A stretch of DNA of 64,000 nt from Flavobacterium caeni (GTDB lineage Bacteria; Bacteroidota; Bacteroidia; Flavobacteriales; Flavobacteriaceae), in contig NZ_FMVF01000003.1 of NCBI RefSeq assembly GCF_900101895.1, positions 41,140 to 105,139 on the forward strand. The letters are read 5' to 3'. The notes beneath the pieces are model-generated. The model did not search any database and was not told the DNA's origin. It saw only the letters and a list, made by a program, of their open reading frames with translations. Both the position numbers and the translations under genes were made by a program. Shown here piece by piece: positions 17,626 through 25,129 of the stretch (position 1 is the stretch's first letter; every line of letters begins with the position of its first letter).

Positions 17626-18668
17626 TGCAGGATTTGTTCGATAGGATTAGCGGTCATTATAAGCAACGGCTTCCGCTGGCGTGTTACCGAAAACCGGGCG
17701 CAAATAAGCTGACGGCGGTTTTTCAACATGATGCCGCGCTACACACCGCCGATTTCAACACGGCGGGATTTGTGTTTGCACCGTTTGATGGGACGCCTTT
17801 GTTGTTGCCGTATGGCCAAAGCGAGATACACGCGGCCGACTGGCAAGCTACCGACAGCGATGGATTGCACGTGATTGAAACGACCGCCAATCCTGAAGAC
17901 TTTGAGCGGCTGGTGGGCCAAGGCATCGCTGCCATCCAAGACGGGCAATTCCAGAAAGTGGTGTTGTCGCGAAAAGAAGCCGTTGCAGTACCCGATTTCG
18001 AATTGGTTTCGGTGTTCCAAAAGTTGGCTTCGGCCTATCTGTCGGCATTTGTCTATTGCTTTTACCACCCCAAAGTAGGGTTATGGCTGGGGGCGACACC
18101 CGAGAAATTGCTCAAGATCGAAACCAACAAGTTCGAGACGATGGCTTTGGCCGGGACGCAACGGTTCGACGGGACCGAGCATGTCGATTGGGCGCAAAAG
18201 GAACGCGAAGAACAGCAGTTCGTGACCGATTTTATCATGGAAAACCTCGAGAACGTCACGACCGATATCGCGTTCTCGGATCCATATACCTACCGCGCCG
18301 GCAATCTGTTGCACCTCAAGACCGATATTTCGGGAACGTTGGACGGGGCGTCCAATACCGGCCGATTGGTCGAATTGTTGCATCCGACGCCGGCCGTCTG
18401 CGGGCTGCCCAAGGAAGCGGCGCGCCGGTTTATTCTCGAACACGAAGGCTACGACCGGAAATTCTACTCGGGTTATTTGGGCGAATTGTACGCCGACTTT
18501 TATTCCGACGGAATTTTGACCGACCTTTACGTCAACCTGCGTTGCATGGAGGTCGATGGCGAAACCGCCTATTTGTATGTGGGCTGCGGCATCACACGTG
18601 AAAGCGATCCGCAAAAAGAATTTGTAGAAACGGTCAACAAATCGATGACCATCAAAAAAGTATTGTAA
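17625..18668 (+). CDS. menF: Isochorismate synthase
   Basis: This chorismate-binding enzyme (347 residues) converts chorismate to isochorismate, the entry step of menaquinone synthesis. I use ATG 17625; a GTG sits one codon earlier. Motifs are KVVLSRKE with the general-base Lys region, GATPEKLL, ALAGTQ, KTDISGTL, HPTPAVCGLPKEAA and YSGYLGE, all typical of the MenF/EntC/TrpE fold. At about 350 residues it is shorter than E. coli MenF (431), with the divergence concentrated in the N-terminus. It is coupled to menI upstream and separated by one base from bshB1 downstream. Confidence 0.93.
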   Translation: MQDLFDRISGHYKQRLPLACYRKPGANKLTAVFQHDAALHTADFNTAGFVFAPFDGTPLLLPYGQSEIHAADWQATDSDGLHVIETTANPEDFERLVGQGIAAIQDGQFQKVVLSRKEAVAVPDFELVSVFQKLASAYLSAFVYCFYHPKVGLWLGATPEKLLKIETNKFETMALAGTQRFDGTEHVDWAQKEREEQQFVTDFIMENLENVTTDIAFSDPYTYRAGNLLHLKTDISGTLDGASNTGRLVELLHPTPAVCGLPKEAARRFILEHEGYDRKFYSGYLGELYADFYSDGILTDLYVNLRCMEVDGETAYLYVGCGITRESDPQKEFVETVNKSMTIKKVL

Positions 18669-18669
18669 C

Positions 18670-19386
18670 ATGAAATTAGACATTCTGGCCTTTGGCGCGC
18701 ATCCCGACGATGTTGAACTGGGCTGCGGCGGCACACTGGCCAAGGAAATCGCCAACGGCAAAAAAGTAGGCATCGTCGATTTGACGCGTGGGGAACTCGG
18801 TACGCGCGGATCGGCCGAGATACGCGATAGAGAATCGGCTGCGGCGGCCCAAATCTTGGGCGTGTCGGTACGCGAAAACCTTAACATGCGCGACGGTTTT
18901 TTCATCAACGACGAAAAGCACCAGCGCGAAGTCATCAAAATGATCCGCAAATACCAACCCGAAGTGGTGCTGTGCAACGCCATCGACGACCGCCACATCG
19001 ACCACGGACGCGGCAGCAAATTGGTGTCGGATGCGTGTTTTTTGTCGGGATTGCGCAGGATCGAAACACAACTGGACGGCGCGTCGCAAGAGGCCTACCG
19101 CCCGAAGGTCGTGTACCATTACATCCAGTGGAAAAACATCGAGCCCGATTTTGTGGTCGATATTTCGGGTTATAACGAAAAGCGGATCGAAGCGATCATG
19201 GCCTATGCCTCACAATTTTACGACGCAAGCAGCGCCGAACCCGAGACGCCGATTGCCACCAAAAACTTCCTGGACAGCCTTGATTACAGGGCACGCGACC
19301 TGGGCAGGCTGATTGGTGTAGACCATGCCGAAGGCTTTACGGCCGAAAGGTATTTGGCCGTCAATCGCTTAACCGATTTGAAATAA
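18670..19386 (+). CDS. bshB1: Bacillithiol biosynthesis deacetylase BshB1
   Basis: This zinc-dependent deacetylase (238 residues) removes acetyl from GlcNAc-malate to give GlcN-malate in bacillithiol synthesis. Metal and catalytic motifs are AHPDD at about 10-14 (with Asp general base), TRGELGTRG at about 35-43, and DDRHIDHGR near 105-113, where the second His binds zinc. It starts one base after the menF stop, so it is cotranscribed with the menaquinone genes. bshA and bshC are not in this window. Confidence 0.93.
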   Translation: MKLDILAFGAHPDDVELGCGGTLAKEIANGKKVGIVDLTRGELGTRGSAEIRDRESAAAAQILGVSVRENLNMRDGFFINDEKHQREVIKMIRKYQPEVVLCNAIDDRHIDHGRGSKLVSDACFLSGLRRIETQLDGASQEAYRPKVVYHYIQWKNIEPDFVVDISGYNEKRIEAIMAYASQFYDASSAEPETPIATKNFLDSLDYRARDLGRLIGVDHAEGFTAERYLAVNRLTDLK

Positions 19387-19402
19387 TTTTTGGCCGTTTT
19401 TC

Positions 19403-19433
19403 TTTGCGTTAGAAAAGTTTTACAGTATATTTG
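19403..19433 (+). promoter_or_regulatory. Promoter of tRNA-His
   Basis: TTTG at 19403-19406, a 19-nt spacer, then TATATTTG at 19426-19433. This matches the Bacteroidota sigma-factor consensus exactly and lies 18 nt before the tRNA 5' end. Confidence 0.85.
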
Positions 19434-19451
19434 CCCCCGTTAAATAACACG

Positions 19452-19525
19452 GTGATTGTAGCTCAGTTGGTTAGAGCACCAGATTGTGGTTCTGGGGGTC
19501 GCCGGTTCGAACCCGGTCATTCACC
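19452..19525 (+). tRNA. tRNA-His (anticodon GTG)
   Basis: Full cloverleaf: acceptor GTGATTG (19452-19458), D stem GCTC/GAGC, anticodon stem CCAGA/TCTGG with loop TTGTGGT and anticodon GTG, T arm GCCGG-TTCGAAC-CCGGT, acceptor CATTCAC (19518-19524), discriminator C at 19525 and a G at -1 (19451) as expected for tRNA-His. The acceptor stem has a T-T mismatch at the fifth pair, and the T stem has a G-T closing pair. CCA is not fully encoded. The 3' half sits directly against a recombinase remnant. Confidence 0.93.
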
Positions 19526-19935
19526 CATAACGGGGGTTTCTCTGAAATCCCCGTTTTTTTATTGTATTCGAGAAGCCCTTTTGTCTTTAAAATCAAGGCT
19601 TTCGAGATGAAAAGAGGGTCTAAAAAAGCGGTTCGATAAATCTCCCCGTTATAGGTTAATTCTTGACCGAACCCGATTTTTATGAAATTTTGCTTGTTTT
19701 GCAAGCTCGCTGCATTGAGTATTTCTCTAATGTTTTTTAGCTTCGAAAATCTTGCAAAATAGGTGTTCCAATAGTCAGTTTCTTTGGTTTGGCTGAACTT
19801 TATTTGCGCCTCGACAGCCTCTATATCGGCGCCAATTTTCTTGTGCCAATGCAAAAAAGTACTTGTTCGATAAGTATTTATCCTCGAGTTTTTCTTTTTT
19901 TGAAGCCAGATCTGATTTGCTTTGAAGCAGGGCCG
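19471..19935 (-). pseudogene. C-terminal remnant of a large serine recombinase
   Basis: Reading the minus strand from about 19935, one frame gives KKEKLEDKYLSNK, typical of the linker region of large serine recombinases. After a frameshift at an A/T homopolymer near 19853-19858, a second frame continues HWHKKIGADIEAVEAQIKF, then LQNKQNFIKIGFGQELTYNG and YRTAFLDPLF. This is the usual tail of flavobacterial recombinases of this family. The open frame then runs through the tRNA-His sequence and stops at 19471. The catalytic N-terminal domain is gone. It marks a decayed integrated element next to the tRNA. Confidence 0.65.
19529..19560 (+). terminator. tRNA-His terminator
   Basis: The 12-bp stem AACGGGGGTTTC (19529-19540) with GAAATCCCCGTT (19544-19555, one G-T pair) and a 3-nt loop is followed by seven Ts. 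It ends the tRNA-His transcript and overlaps the 3' end of the recombinase remnant. Confidence 0.9.
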
Positions 19936-19979
19936 GTCGGGTATCGGTTTAGTCGGAGCCCCGATTACGTCGACGCTGT

Positions 19980-20010
19980 TTTGAATGTAAGCGGCAGTTC
20001 CCTATATTTG
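19980..20010 (+). promoter_or_regulatory. Consensus promoter of small RNA candidate
   Basis: TTTG at 19980-19983, a 19-nt spacer and TATATTTG at 20003-20010. The architecture is identical to the tRNA-His promoter 580 bp upstream. No plausible protein-coding start follows before a terminator at 20075-20110. Confidence 0.8.
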
Positions 20011-20016
20011 TACCCG

Positions 20017-20110
20017 CACGCACCGAGGACTCGGATAGGCTAACCCCCTTTGCCGTACTCTGCCGGTGCATTTAAGGTAGTAACCGATTGCGGATTTACT
20101 GCCTTTTTTT
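20017..20110 (+). ncRNA. Candidate small noncoding RNA (about 95 nt)
   Basis: The unit is bounded by a consensus promoter (19980-20010) and a strong terminator. The predicted transcript has a closing stem GCACCG (20020-20025) with CGGTGC (20064-20069) around a roughly 38-nt internal region, then a 10-bp terminator stem AAGGTAGTAA (20074-20083) with TTACTGCCTT (20096-20105) and a T run. No SRP, 6S or tmRNA signature is visible and no tRNA cloverleaf forms. It could belong to a known flavobacterial RNA motif family or be new. The exact 5' end is inferred from the -7 position. Confidence 0.6.
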
Positions 20111-20138
20111 ATTACACCATCTGAGCTACGCGGAGTGT
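20111..20138 (-). other. tRNA-like 5' fragment
   Basis: The minus strand reads CTCCGCGTAGCTCAGATGG, which resembles a tRNA acceptor 5' strand, positions 8-9 and the start of a D arm. The sequence then breaks down with no matching GAGC, anticodon arm or T arm. It is probably a truncated tRNA left by recombination. Confidence 0.3.
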
Positions 20139-20194
20139 TCAGGCCAGTCTAAAATAAAGTGAATTGGTTCGGTTGAACCCCCGTCATGCAGCCT

Positions 20195-20224
20195 AAAAAG
20201 CCTCGAGGAAACTCGGGGCTTTTT
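20195..20224 (+). terminator. Strong hairpin terminator
   Basis: The 13-bp stem AAAAAGCCTCGAG (20195-20207) with CTCGGGGCTTTTT (20212-20224), one G-T pair, and a GAAA loop. It resembles terminators that follow stable-RNA genes, yet no intact gene precedes it. It may be the former end of the tRNA-like fragment or of an inserted element. Confidence 0.7.
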
Positions 20225-20379
20225 GTTTGACGAAATCCTAAATTCGGTCGGTGGCCGGAAAACCTAAGGTACCCGGTCATCATTCTTGAAGTCATCATCG
20301 CCAAGGATACAACCGATACGGTGCCATCGGCAGATTTCAGGTTGTCGACAGCAAAAAGTCGATTTTTGTAATCTGGGCC

Positions 20380-20415
20380 AAAAAGAATGGGCCCACCCAA
20401 AGGCAAGCCCGTTCT
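20380..20415 (-). terminator. Terminator of M28 peptidase gene
   Basis: The minus strand carries a 9-bp stem AGAACGGGC / GCCCATTCT (20407-20415 with 20384-20392) followed by five Ts. It lies about 100 bp past the peptidase stop codon. Confidence 0.65.
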
Positions 20416-20512
20416 AACCTAATCCAAACCGAAACATTTTATGATGTGACAAAGTTAGGCCATCGGATGCCTGCGGCGATTAAGTTACCGTTAAGCTAAC
20501 AACAATTGTAGC

Positions 20513-21529
20513 CTATTTTTTGTCGACCACGATACGTTCGTTGCGGTTGGCGAGTTCCCAGATTGTCGCAAAAGCCAGTTTGGCGCGTTTGGCCAGGGCG
20601 TCGTATTCGATCTTGTCGGCGTCGTCCCCGGGCTGGTGGTAGTCGGCGTGGATACCGCTAAAAAAGAATACCGACGGGATGCCGTTCTTGGCAAAGTTGT
20701 AATGGTCCGACCTGAAATAAAACCGGTTCGGATCGTCGGGCGCATCGTAGCGGTATTCGATCTTGAGCTGCGTGTATTTCTGGTTGACGTCCTCGATGAT
20801 TTGTTGCAGTTGGCTCGACAACCTGTTCGACCCGATGCTGTACATATAGTCGCTCGAGTCTTCGTGCTCGGGATCGTGTCGTCCGATCATGTCGATGTTG
20901 ACGTTGGCGATGGTATTGGCCAGCGGGAAAATCGGGTTTTCGGAATAATAACGCGAGCCGTGCAAGCCGTGTTCTTCGCCCGTCACGTGCAGGATCAGTA
21001 CCGAACGCTTGGGGCCGCGGCCTTCTTTTTTGGCGATTTGCAACGCCTGTGCGATCTCGAGCAACGTGACCGTTCCCGAACCGTCGTCGTCGGCGCCATT
21101 GTACACCTGGCCGTTTTTCATCCCCACATGGTCGTAGTGGGCAGACAGCACGACGATTTCCTCCGGATGTACAGATCCTTCGATAAACGCCCAAATGTTC
21201 TCGGAATCGGGAAGGGTTTGGCCGTACTTGCCGTTCATGAATTCCGCGGGTACGTGCTGGTAGTAGTCTTTCGCGCCTTTGGGCTGACGGATGCGGTCTT
21301 TTTTGTATTGTTCGATCAGGTAGGTGCCCGCCTTTTTTTGTCCGATCGAGCCTGTTTCGCGTCCTTCCATTTCATCCGAGGCGATCACGAGCATGTGCTG
21401 CTTGAGTTCGGCTGCCGTAATGGTGTTGAGGTATTTGGTGGGATCCGAATTGTCGGTGGCCACGGCAGGCTTGGTGTTTTTACACGAAACGGCCAACACG
21501 GCCGATACCAGCAGGCAAAATGTTCTCAT
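20513..21529 (-). CDS. M28-family metallopeptidase lipoprotein
   Basis: This gene encodes 338 residues. The signal peptide ends in lipobox LAVSC with Cys16 lipidated. The M28 dizinc-peptidase domain covers most of the rest: HYDHVG (first zinc His), NGADDDGSG (bridging Asp), GEEHGLHGS (catalytic and zinc Glu), NIDMIGR (Asp) and DYHQPGD (His). Such enzymes are exported aminopeptidases that trim peptides for nutrition. All metal ligands appear intact. Confidence 0.93.
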   Translation of the reverse strand: MRTFCLLVSAVLAVSCKNTKPAVATDNSDPTKYLNTITAAELKQHMLVIASDEMEGRETGSIGQKKAGTYLIEQYKKDRIRQPKGAKDYYQHVPAEFMNGKYGQTLPDSENIWAFIEGSVHPEEIVVLSAHYDHVGMKNGQVYNGADDDGSGTVTLLEIAQALQIAKKEGRGPKRSVLILHVTGEEHGLHGSRYYSENPIFPLANTIANVNIDMIGRHDPEHEDSSDYMYSIGSNRLSSQLQQIIEDVNQKYTQLKIEYRYDAPDDPNRFYFRSDHYNFAKNGIPSVFFFSGIHADYHQPGDDADKIEYDALAKRAKLAFATIWELANRNERIVVDKK

Positions 21530-21580
21530 GGGTTTGGAATTTGCTCAAACATAAGTATTTCCTACCGATAAACTGTTACA

Positions 21581-22573
21581 TCACTCCAAATTAAGTGCGG
21601 TGTACAGCATCAGCCCGAGCATAAAGAACCCGAGAAAAGTCATGTTGATGATGAACAGCAAAAGGCCCTTGGCACGCGAAATCCATCGGCTTTCTCCAAA
21701 AAAGCGGCGGTGCGAGCGAAAGAAATAAAAGAACCACCAGCACATCATGCCAATGACCAGGTACGCTACCGAGTCGTTGAGCGATTCACTGATCGCATAC
21801 GTGACGCTGTCGGTCACCACATACAGCGACAAGGTAAGCAGCAGGAACGAAAAATAATGCAGCGTGAAAATGCCCGAATCAAAATAATAATGTCTTTTCT
21901 TGTCGTGGAAGAGCCACAGGAAAAGCGCAAAAAACGGCATGTACAAAAACAAAGCCTTCGGGATGTTGTGGATGATGCTCTTGCCAAACCGCGAACCGAA
22001 TTCCTCGCGCGTATTTTCGCCATTGACCTTGGCCAGTCGGCGTTGGAGCCAATGCGAGATACCAGTGGCGCGTTTGGCTTTGGGTAACGACTGTTGTACC
22101 GAGTCGAATTTTTGTACCGATTCGTATTCTCCGATTTGCAGTCCGTTGTCGAGTTTTTGCTTTTTGAGTGAATCGGTGAGGGCTTTCACTTCGGGCGAAT
22201 CGGGACCCTTGAAATGTACGTTGGGTTTGTTTGTAGACGATGTCGTCTCGGAATCGCTTTGCGGCAAAACCCCGATCAGGAAAAAAGTCACGAAGCTGAT
22301 AAAGATGTACAACCGTACCGGCGCCAGATACGACATGCGTTTGCCCGACATGTATTCCTTGGTGAGCGCCCCGGGACGAAACAACAGGTTGCGGATGGTT
22401 TTCCAGAACGAATTCTCGTAATGCGTCAGGTCTTCGAAGAAATGGACAAAGAGATGGTGGAAGGTTTTGCGCGTGTCGCTGTTTTCCTGACCGCAATTCG
22501 GGCAGTACCGTTTTTCTACCACATGCCGGCAATTGAGGCATGTCATGTCTTTCCTGAGTTGATGGTTCCCCAT
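21581..22573 (-). CDS. DUF3667 membrane protein
   Basis: This gene encodes 330 residues. The N-terminal zinc ribbon has Cys12, Cys15, Cys24 and Cys27 (CLNC and CPNC). The conserved DUF3667 region THYENSFWKTIRNLLFRPG with GKRMSYLAPVRLYIF follows, then a first membrane segment, a polar extracytoplasmic stretch of about 100 residues and a C-terminal group of about four membrane segments. The family is widespread in Bacteroidota and its role is unknown. Confidence 0.88.
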   Translation of the reverse strand: MGNHQLRKDMTCLNCRHVVEKRYCPNCGQENSDTRKTFHHLFVHFFEDLTHYENSFWKTIRNLLFRPGALTKEYMSGKRMSYLAPVRLYIFISFVTFFLIGVLPQSDSETTSSTNKPNVHFKGPDSPEVKALTDSLKKQKLDNGLQIGEYESVQKFDSVQQSLPKAKRATGISHWLQRRLAKVNGENTREEFGSRFGKSIIHNIPKALFLYMPFFALFLWLFHDKKRHYYFDSGIFTLHYFSFLLLTLSLYVVTDSVTYAISESLNDSVAYLVIGMMCWWFFYFFRSHRRFFGESRWISRAKGLLLFIINMTFLGFFMLGLMLYTALNLE

Positions 22574-22609
22574 AGAAGCGCGCTTATTTTGAAGCCTTAA
22601 AAATAGGAA

Positions 22610-23371
22610 TTATTCCAACATTTCTTTGAGGAAATCCATAAAATGTTCCCACGACCTTTTGTCGGCTTTTTCGTTGTAGGCGGCGCCTTTGCTGTTGTCG
22701 TTTCCGGCCGCCGGTTCGGTAAAGGCATGTACCGCGTTGGCATAGTACACCATTTGCCAGTCGGCCTTGGCTTGTTTCATTTCTTGCTGGAACGACGCGA
22801 TTTCCTCTGGCGAAACATGCGGATCGTCGGCGCCATGACATACCAGGATCTTGGTTTTGATCGGTGCGATTTTACGCGTGGCATCGCGGCCCAATCCGCC
22901 GTGGAACGAAACCACGCCTTGCACCGGGAGTCCGGCGCGTGCCGCTTCTAACGCACCCGTACCGCCAAAACAATAGCCGATCACGACAATCTTTTCCTTG
23001 TTGGCACCCGAAGCCACCAGTTGGTTGAGCGCGAGTTGGATGCGCTTTTGGTAGGCCACGACATCGGTTTTGTATTGTCCGGCCATTTTACCAGCCTCGG
23101 CATTGTCCTTGGGATAGTGCCCTTCGCCATAGATGTCGGCGATGAACGCAAAATAGCCCAAATCGGCCAGTTTCTTGGCAACTTCTTTTTCGTGATCGCC
23201 TATGCCGCGCCAGGCCGGTAGGATCAAAACGCCGGGCGCTTGTTTGACGCGTTGTTTGGGGATGGCCGCCATGCCGTTGAGTTTTTGTGCCCCGTCGTTG
23301 TAGGCGACCGGCTTGAGTTGGGCCTGTGCAGTAAGGCCAAGTAAAGTGAGGAATAAGAAGAGGTGTTTCAT
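22610..23371 (-). CDS. Dienelactone hydrolase-family protein, exported
   Basis: This gene encodes 253 residues with a signal peptide (cleavage likely after AQA around 17), so the enzyme is periplasmic or secreted. The alpha/beta-hydrolase fold carries the DLH-type nucleophile Cys134 in GYCFGG, the Asp in HGADDPHV and the His in AVHAFTEP. It could act on lactones or other esters; the substrate cannot be inferred. Cytoplasmic DLH enzymes lack the signal peptide. Confidence 0.9.
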   Translation of the reverse strand: MKHLFLFLTLLGLTAQAQLKPVAYNDGAQKLNGMAAIPKQRVKQAPGVLILPAWRGIGDHEKEVAKKLADLGYFAFIADIYGEGHYPKDNAEAGKMAGQYKTDVVAYQKRIQLALNQLVASGANKEKIVVIGYCFGGTGALEAARAGLPVQGVVSFHGGLGRDATRKIAPIKTKILVCHGADDPHVSPEEIASFQQEMKQAKADWQMVYYANAVHAFTEPAAGNDNSKGAAYNEKADKRSWEHFMDFLKEMLE

Positions 23372-23411
23372 CGTATGGAATTTCGTGGCCTAAAGTTAAT
23401 CAAAACAGCGC

Positions 23412-23439
23412 AAAAAAAAGCCGTACTTTCATACGGCTT
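23412..23439 (-). terminator. Terminator of small exported protein gene
   Basis: The minus strand has an 8-bp stem AAGCCGTA / TACGGCTT (23432-23439 with 23418-23425) followed by a T run at 23412-23417, just after the stop codon at 23444. Confidence 0.8.
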
Positions 23440-23443
23440 GGGT

Positions 23444-23677
23444 TTATTTCTTTTTTTCGATTTCCTGTTTGTTCTTGGCCCTTTCTTTCATGGCTTTGCG
23501 CTTGGCCTCTTGTTTTTCCTTGGCTTCCTGCGCCTTTTGTTTGTGGAAATCGCTTTCGGCTGTTTTGGCCGGTTGGCCTTGTTCCTGTTTCGGATTTTGT
23601 TGCTCGTCCTTCTTGGTTTGCGACCAGGCCATCAATCCGACGGCAAGGAACAACGCGGTTAAAATGGTCTTTTTCAT
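23444..23677 (-). CDS. Small exported Lys/Glu/Gln-rich protein
   Basis: This gene encodes 77 residues from ATG 23677 (MKKTILTALFLAVG). The signal peptide probably cleaves after AWSQ. The mature part is almost entirely Lys, Glu, Gln and Ala and is predicted to form a single charged helix (KAQEAKEKQEAKRKAMKER). Such short helical exported proteins are common in flavobacteria and have no known function. It has its own terminator. Confidence 0.7.
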   Translation of the reverse strand: MKKTILTALFLAVGLMAWSQTKKDEQQNPKQEQGQPAKTAESDFHKQKAQEAKEKQEAKRKAMKERAKNKQEIEKKK

Positions 23678-23755
23678 AGTGTTGCTATTTAAAAAGTATT
23701 TCATCTTTTGCTAAAATAAGATTTGCGTGGCGTCTGTTAGCACATTTGATGCCAA

Positions 23756-23905
23756 TTAACCATTCTTTAACGAAATGACAAAACGGGTTGGGCGTTCAAA
23801 TACAAACTTGGTTCCTTTGCGGTAGCCCGATCCATCCATTTTGTTAATGGAAATCTTATAAAAATTTGAAAGGCTCGTGTAACCGGTTTTGGCCAGGGAA
23901 ATGGC
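23756..23905 (-). pseudogene. Possible AraC-family HTH fragment
   Basis: A minus-strand open stretch reads ISLAKTGYTSLSNFYKIS and then GSGYRKG. It resembles the second helix-turn-helix of AraC regulators (GFxSLSNFxxxFKxxxGxxPxxYRK) but is two residues short. Nothing upstream continues the domain, because the region beyond 23905 is the start of the transporter gene on the other strand. It is probably a decayed 3' end; the resemblance may also be chance. Confidence 0.25.
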
Positions 23906-23917
23906 AACTTTGGAATT

Positions 23918-25102
23918 ATGAACCAGACCTTGCGATTTCCATTCTACGCCAAACTGGCCTTTACGTTGTTGAGCTTGATATGCATCTTGGCTTTGTTTTA
24001 TGCGGCCCAAGACATATTGATCCCTATTTTGCTGGCCGTGCTTTTCGCCATCATGCTCAGGCCGATGGTTGTATTTCTTACCCAAAAACTCAAACTCCCG
24101 CATGTGATTTCAGCCATCATTGCGGTGCTTTTGTTTTGTTTGGTTTTCGCGGGAATCTTTTACTTCATATCGGTGCAAATTGGCGATATGGCCAACGACT
24201 GGGGCAAGATCAAACGCAACCTCGAGACGCATTTCAACAACCTGCAACAACTCGTGTACGAGAATTTCAATTTGAACAGACGCGAACAAGAGAAAATCAT
24301 CGACGATGCGACCAAAGATACCGTGGCCACCGGAAAAGAACTGGTGGGCGTGACGTTGCTTTCGTTTACCGACATCTTCATGAACCTGATCTTGATCCCG
24401 ATATACACGTTCCTGTTTTTGCTTTACCGCAACCACTTCATCAAATTCCTGTGCAAGTTGTTCAGCCCCGAGCACCACGTGAAGTTGCGCGACATTCTGG
24501 GAAACATCAAAGTTTCGGTACAAAGTTACATTGTGGGGTTGCTGATTGAGATGGTCGTGGTATCGGTGCTTACGGCGCTCGGGTTCATGCTCATCGGGCT
24601 CAAGTATTGGATATTGCTCGGCGTGATCACGGGCGTGCTGAACCTGATTCCCTACATCGGGATTACTATTGCGGGTGTGCTGAGCATCGTGGCGTCGCTG
24701 ACGGGTTCTACCGATTTGTCCATAATCATCGGGATCATCGTGGTCAACATTATCGTCCAACTCGTCGACAACAACCTGCTCGTGCCCATGATCGTCAGTT
24801 CTAAAGTGCAGATCAACGCGCTGGTCTCGATCGTGGGCATCATCATAGGCGGCGCGCTGGGCGGTTTCTCGGGCATGTTCCTGGCCATACCAATTATCGC
24901 GATCCTCAAGGTGATTTTCGACCGTATCGCGCCACTCGAGCCGTGGGGCTATTTGATGGGCGACGATTTGCCCAAGACGTTCGAATGGCACCGCATCAGG
25001 TTTCCGCTGTATTCCGATACATCGACCGATACGCTCAATGTCGATTCGCCCGTAGAGGTCAAGATTTTTACCGAAACCACGACCGAGTCCAATAAAGAAT
25101 AA
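23918..25102 (+). CDS. AI-2E (PerM/UPF0118) family permease
   Basis: This gene encodes 394 residues with about eight membrane segments: three at the N-terminus, a long soluble loop around 90-150 (GDMANDWGKIKRNLETHFN and following), and the C-terminal group including the GLKYWILLGVITGVLNLIPY region, a hallmark of the family. Members include the AI-2 exporter TqsA and sodium/proton antiporters; the substrate here is unknown. A 28-bp gap separates it from mlaE and they may be cotranscribed. Confidence 0.92.
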   Translation: MNQTLRFPFYAKLAFTLLSLICILALFYAAQDILIPILLAVLFAIMLRPMVVFLTQKLKLPHVISAIIAVLLFCLVFAGIFYFISVQIGDMANDWGKIKRNLETHFNNLQQLVYENFNLNRREQEKIIDDATKDTVATGKELVGVTLLSFTDIFMNLILIPIYTFLFLLYRNHFIKFLCKLFSPEHHVKLRDILGNIKVSVQSYIVGLLIEMVVVSVLTALGFMLIGLKYWILLGVITGVLNLIPYIGITIAGVLSIVASLTGSTDLSIIIGIIVVNIIVQLVDNNLLVPMIVSSKVQINALVSIVGIIIGGALGGFSGMFLAIPIIAILKVIFDRIAPLEPWGYLMGDDLPKTFEWHRIRFPLYSDTSTDTLNVDSPVEVKIFTETTTESNKE

Positions 25103-25129
25103 CAATAGGTAATAAATAATAAATAATCC

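Larger units (their letters stand above)
20139..20512. other. Intergenic stretch without a supported gene
   Basis: No convincing gene is present. A minus-strand frame of 85 codons (20149-20406) starts with TTG and resembles nothing I know. The stretch holds GGTTCGGTTGAACC near 20166, a 13-bp hairpin at 20195-20224 and the peptidase terminator at 20380-20415. It is probably part of the decayed element next to tRNA-His. Confidence 0.5.

Noticed and set aside
19789..20043. Plus-strand gene of 84 codons across the recombinase remnant
   Set aside because: It is the antisense of the recombinase fragment and contains the small-RNA promoter. The sequence shows no domain or coding character.
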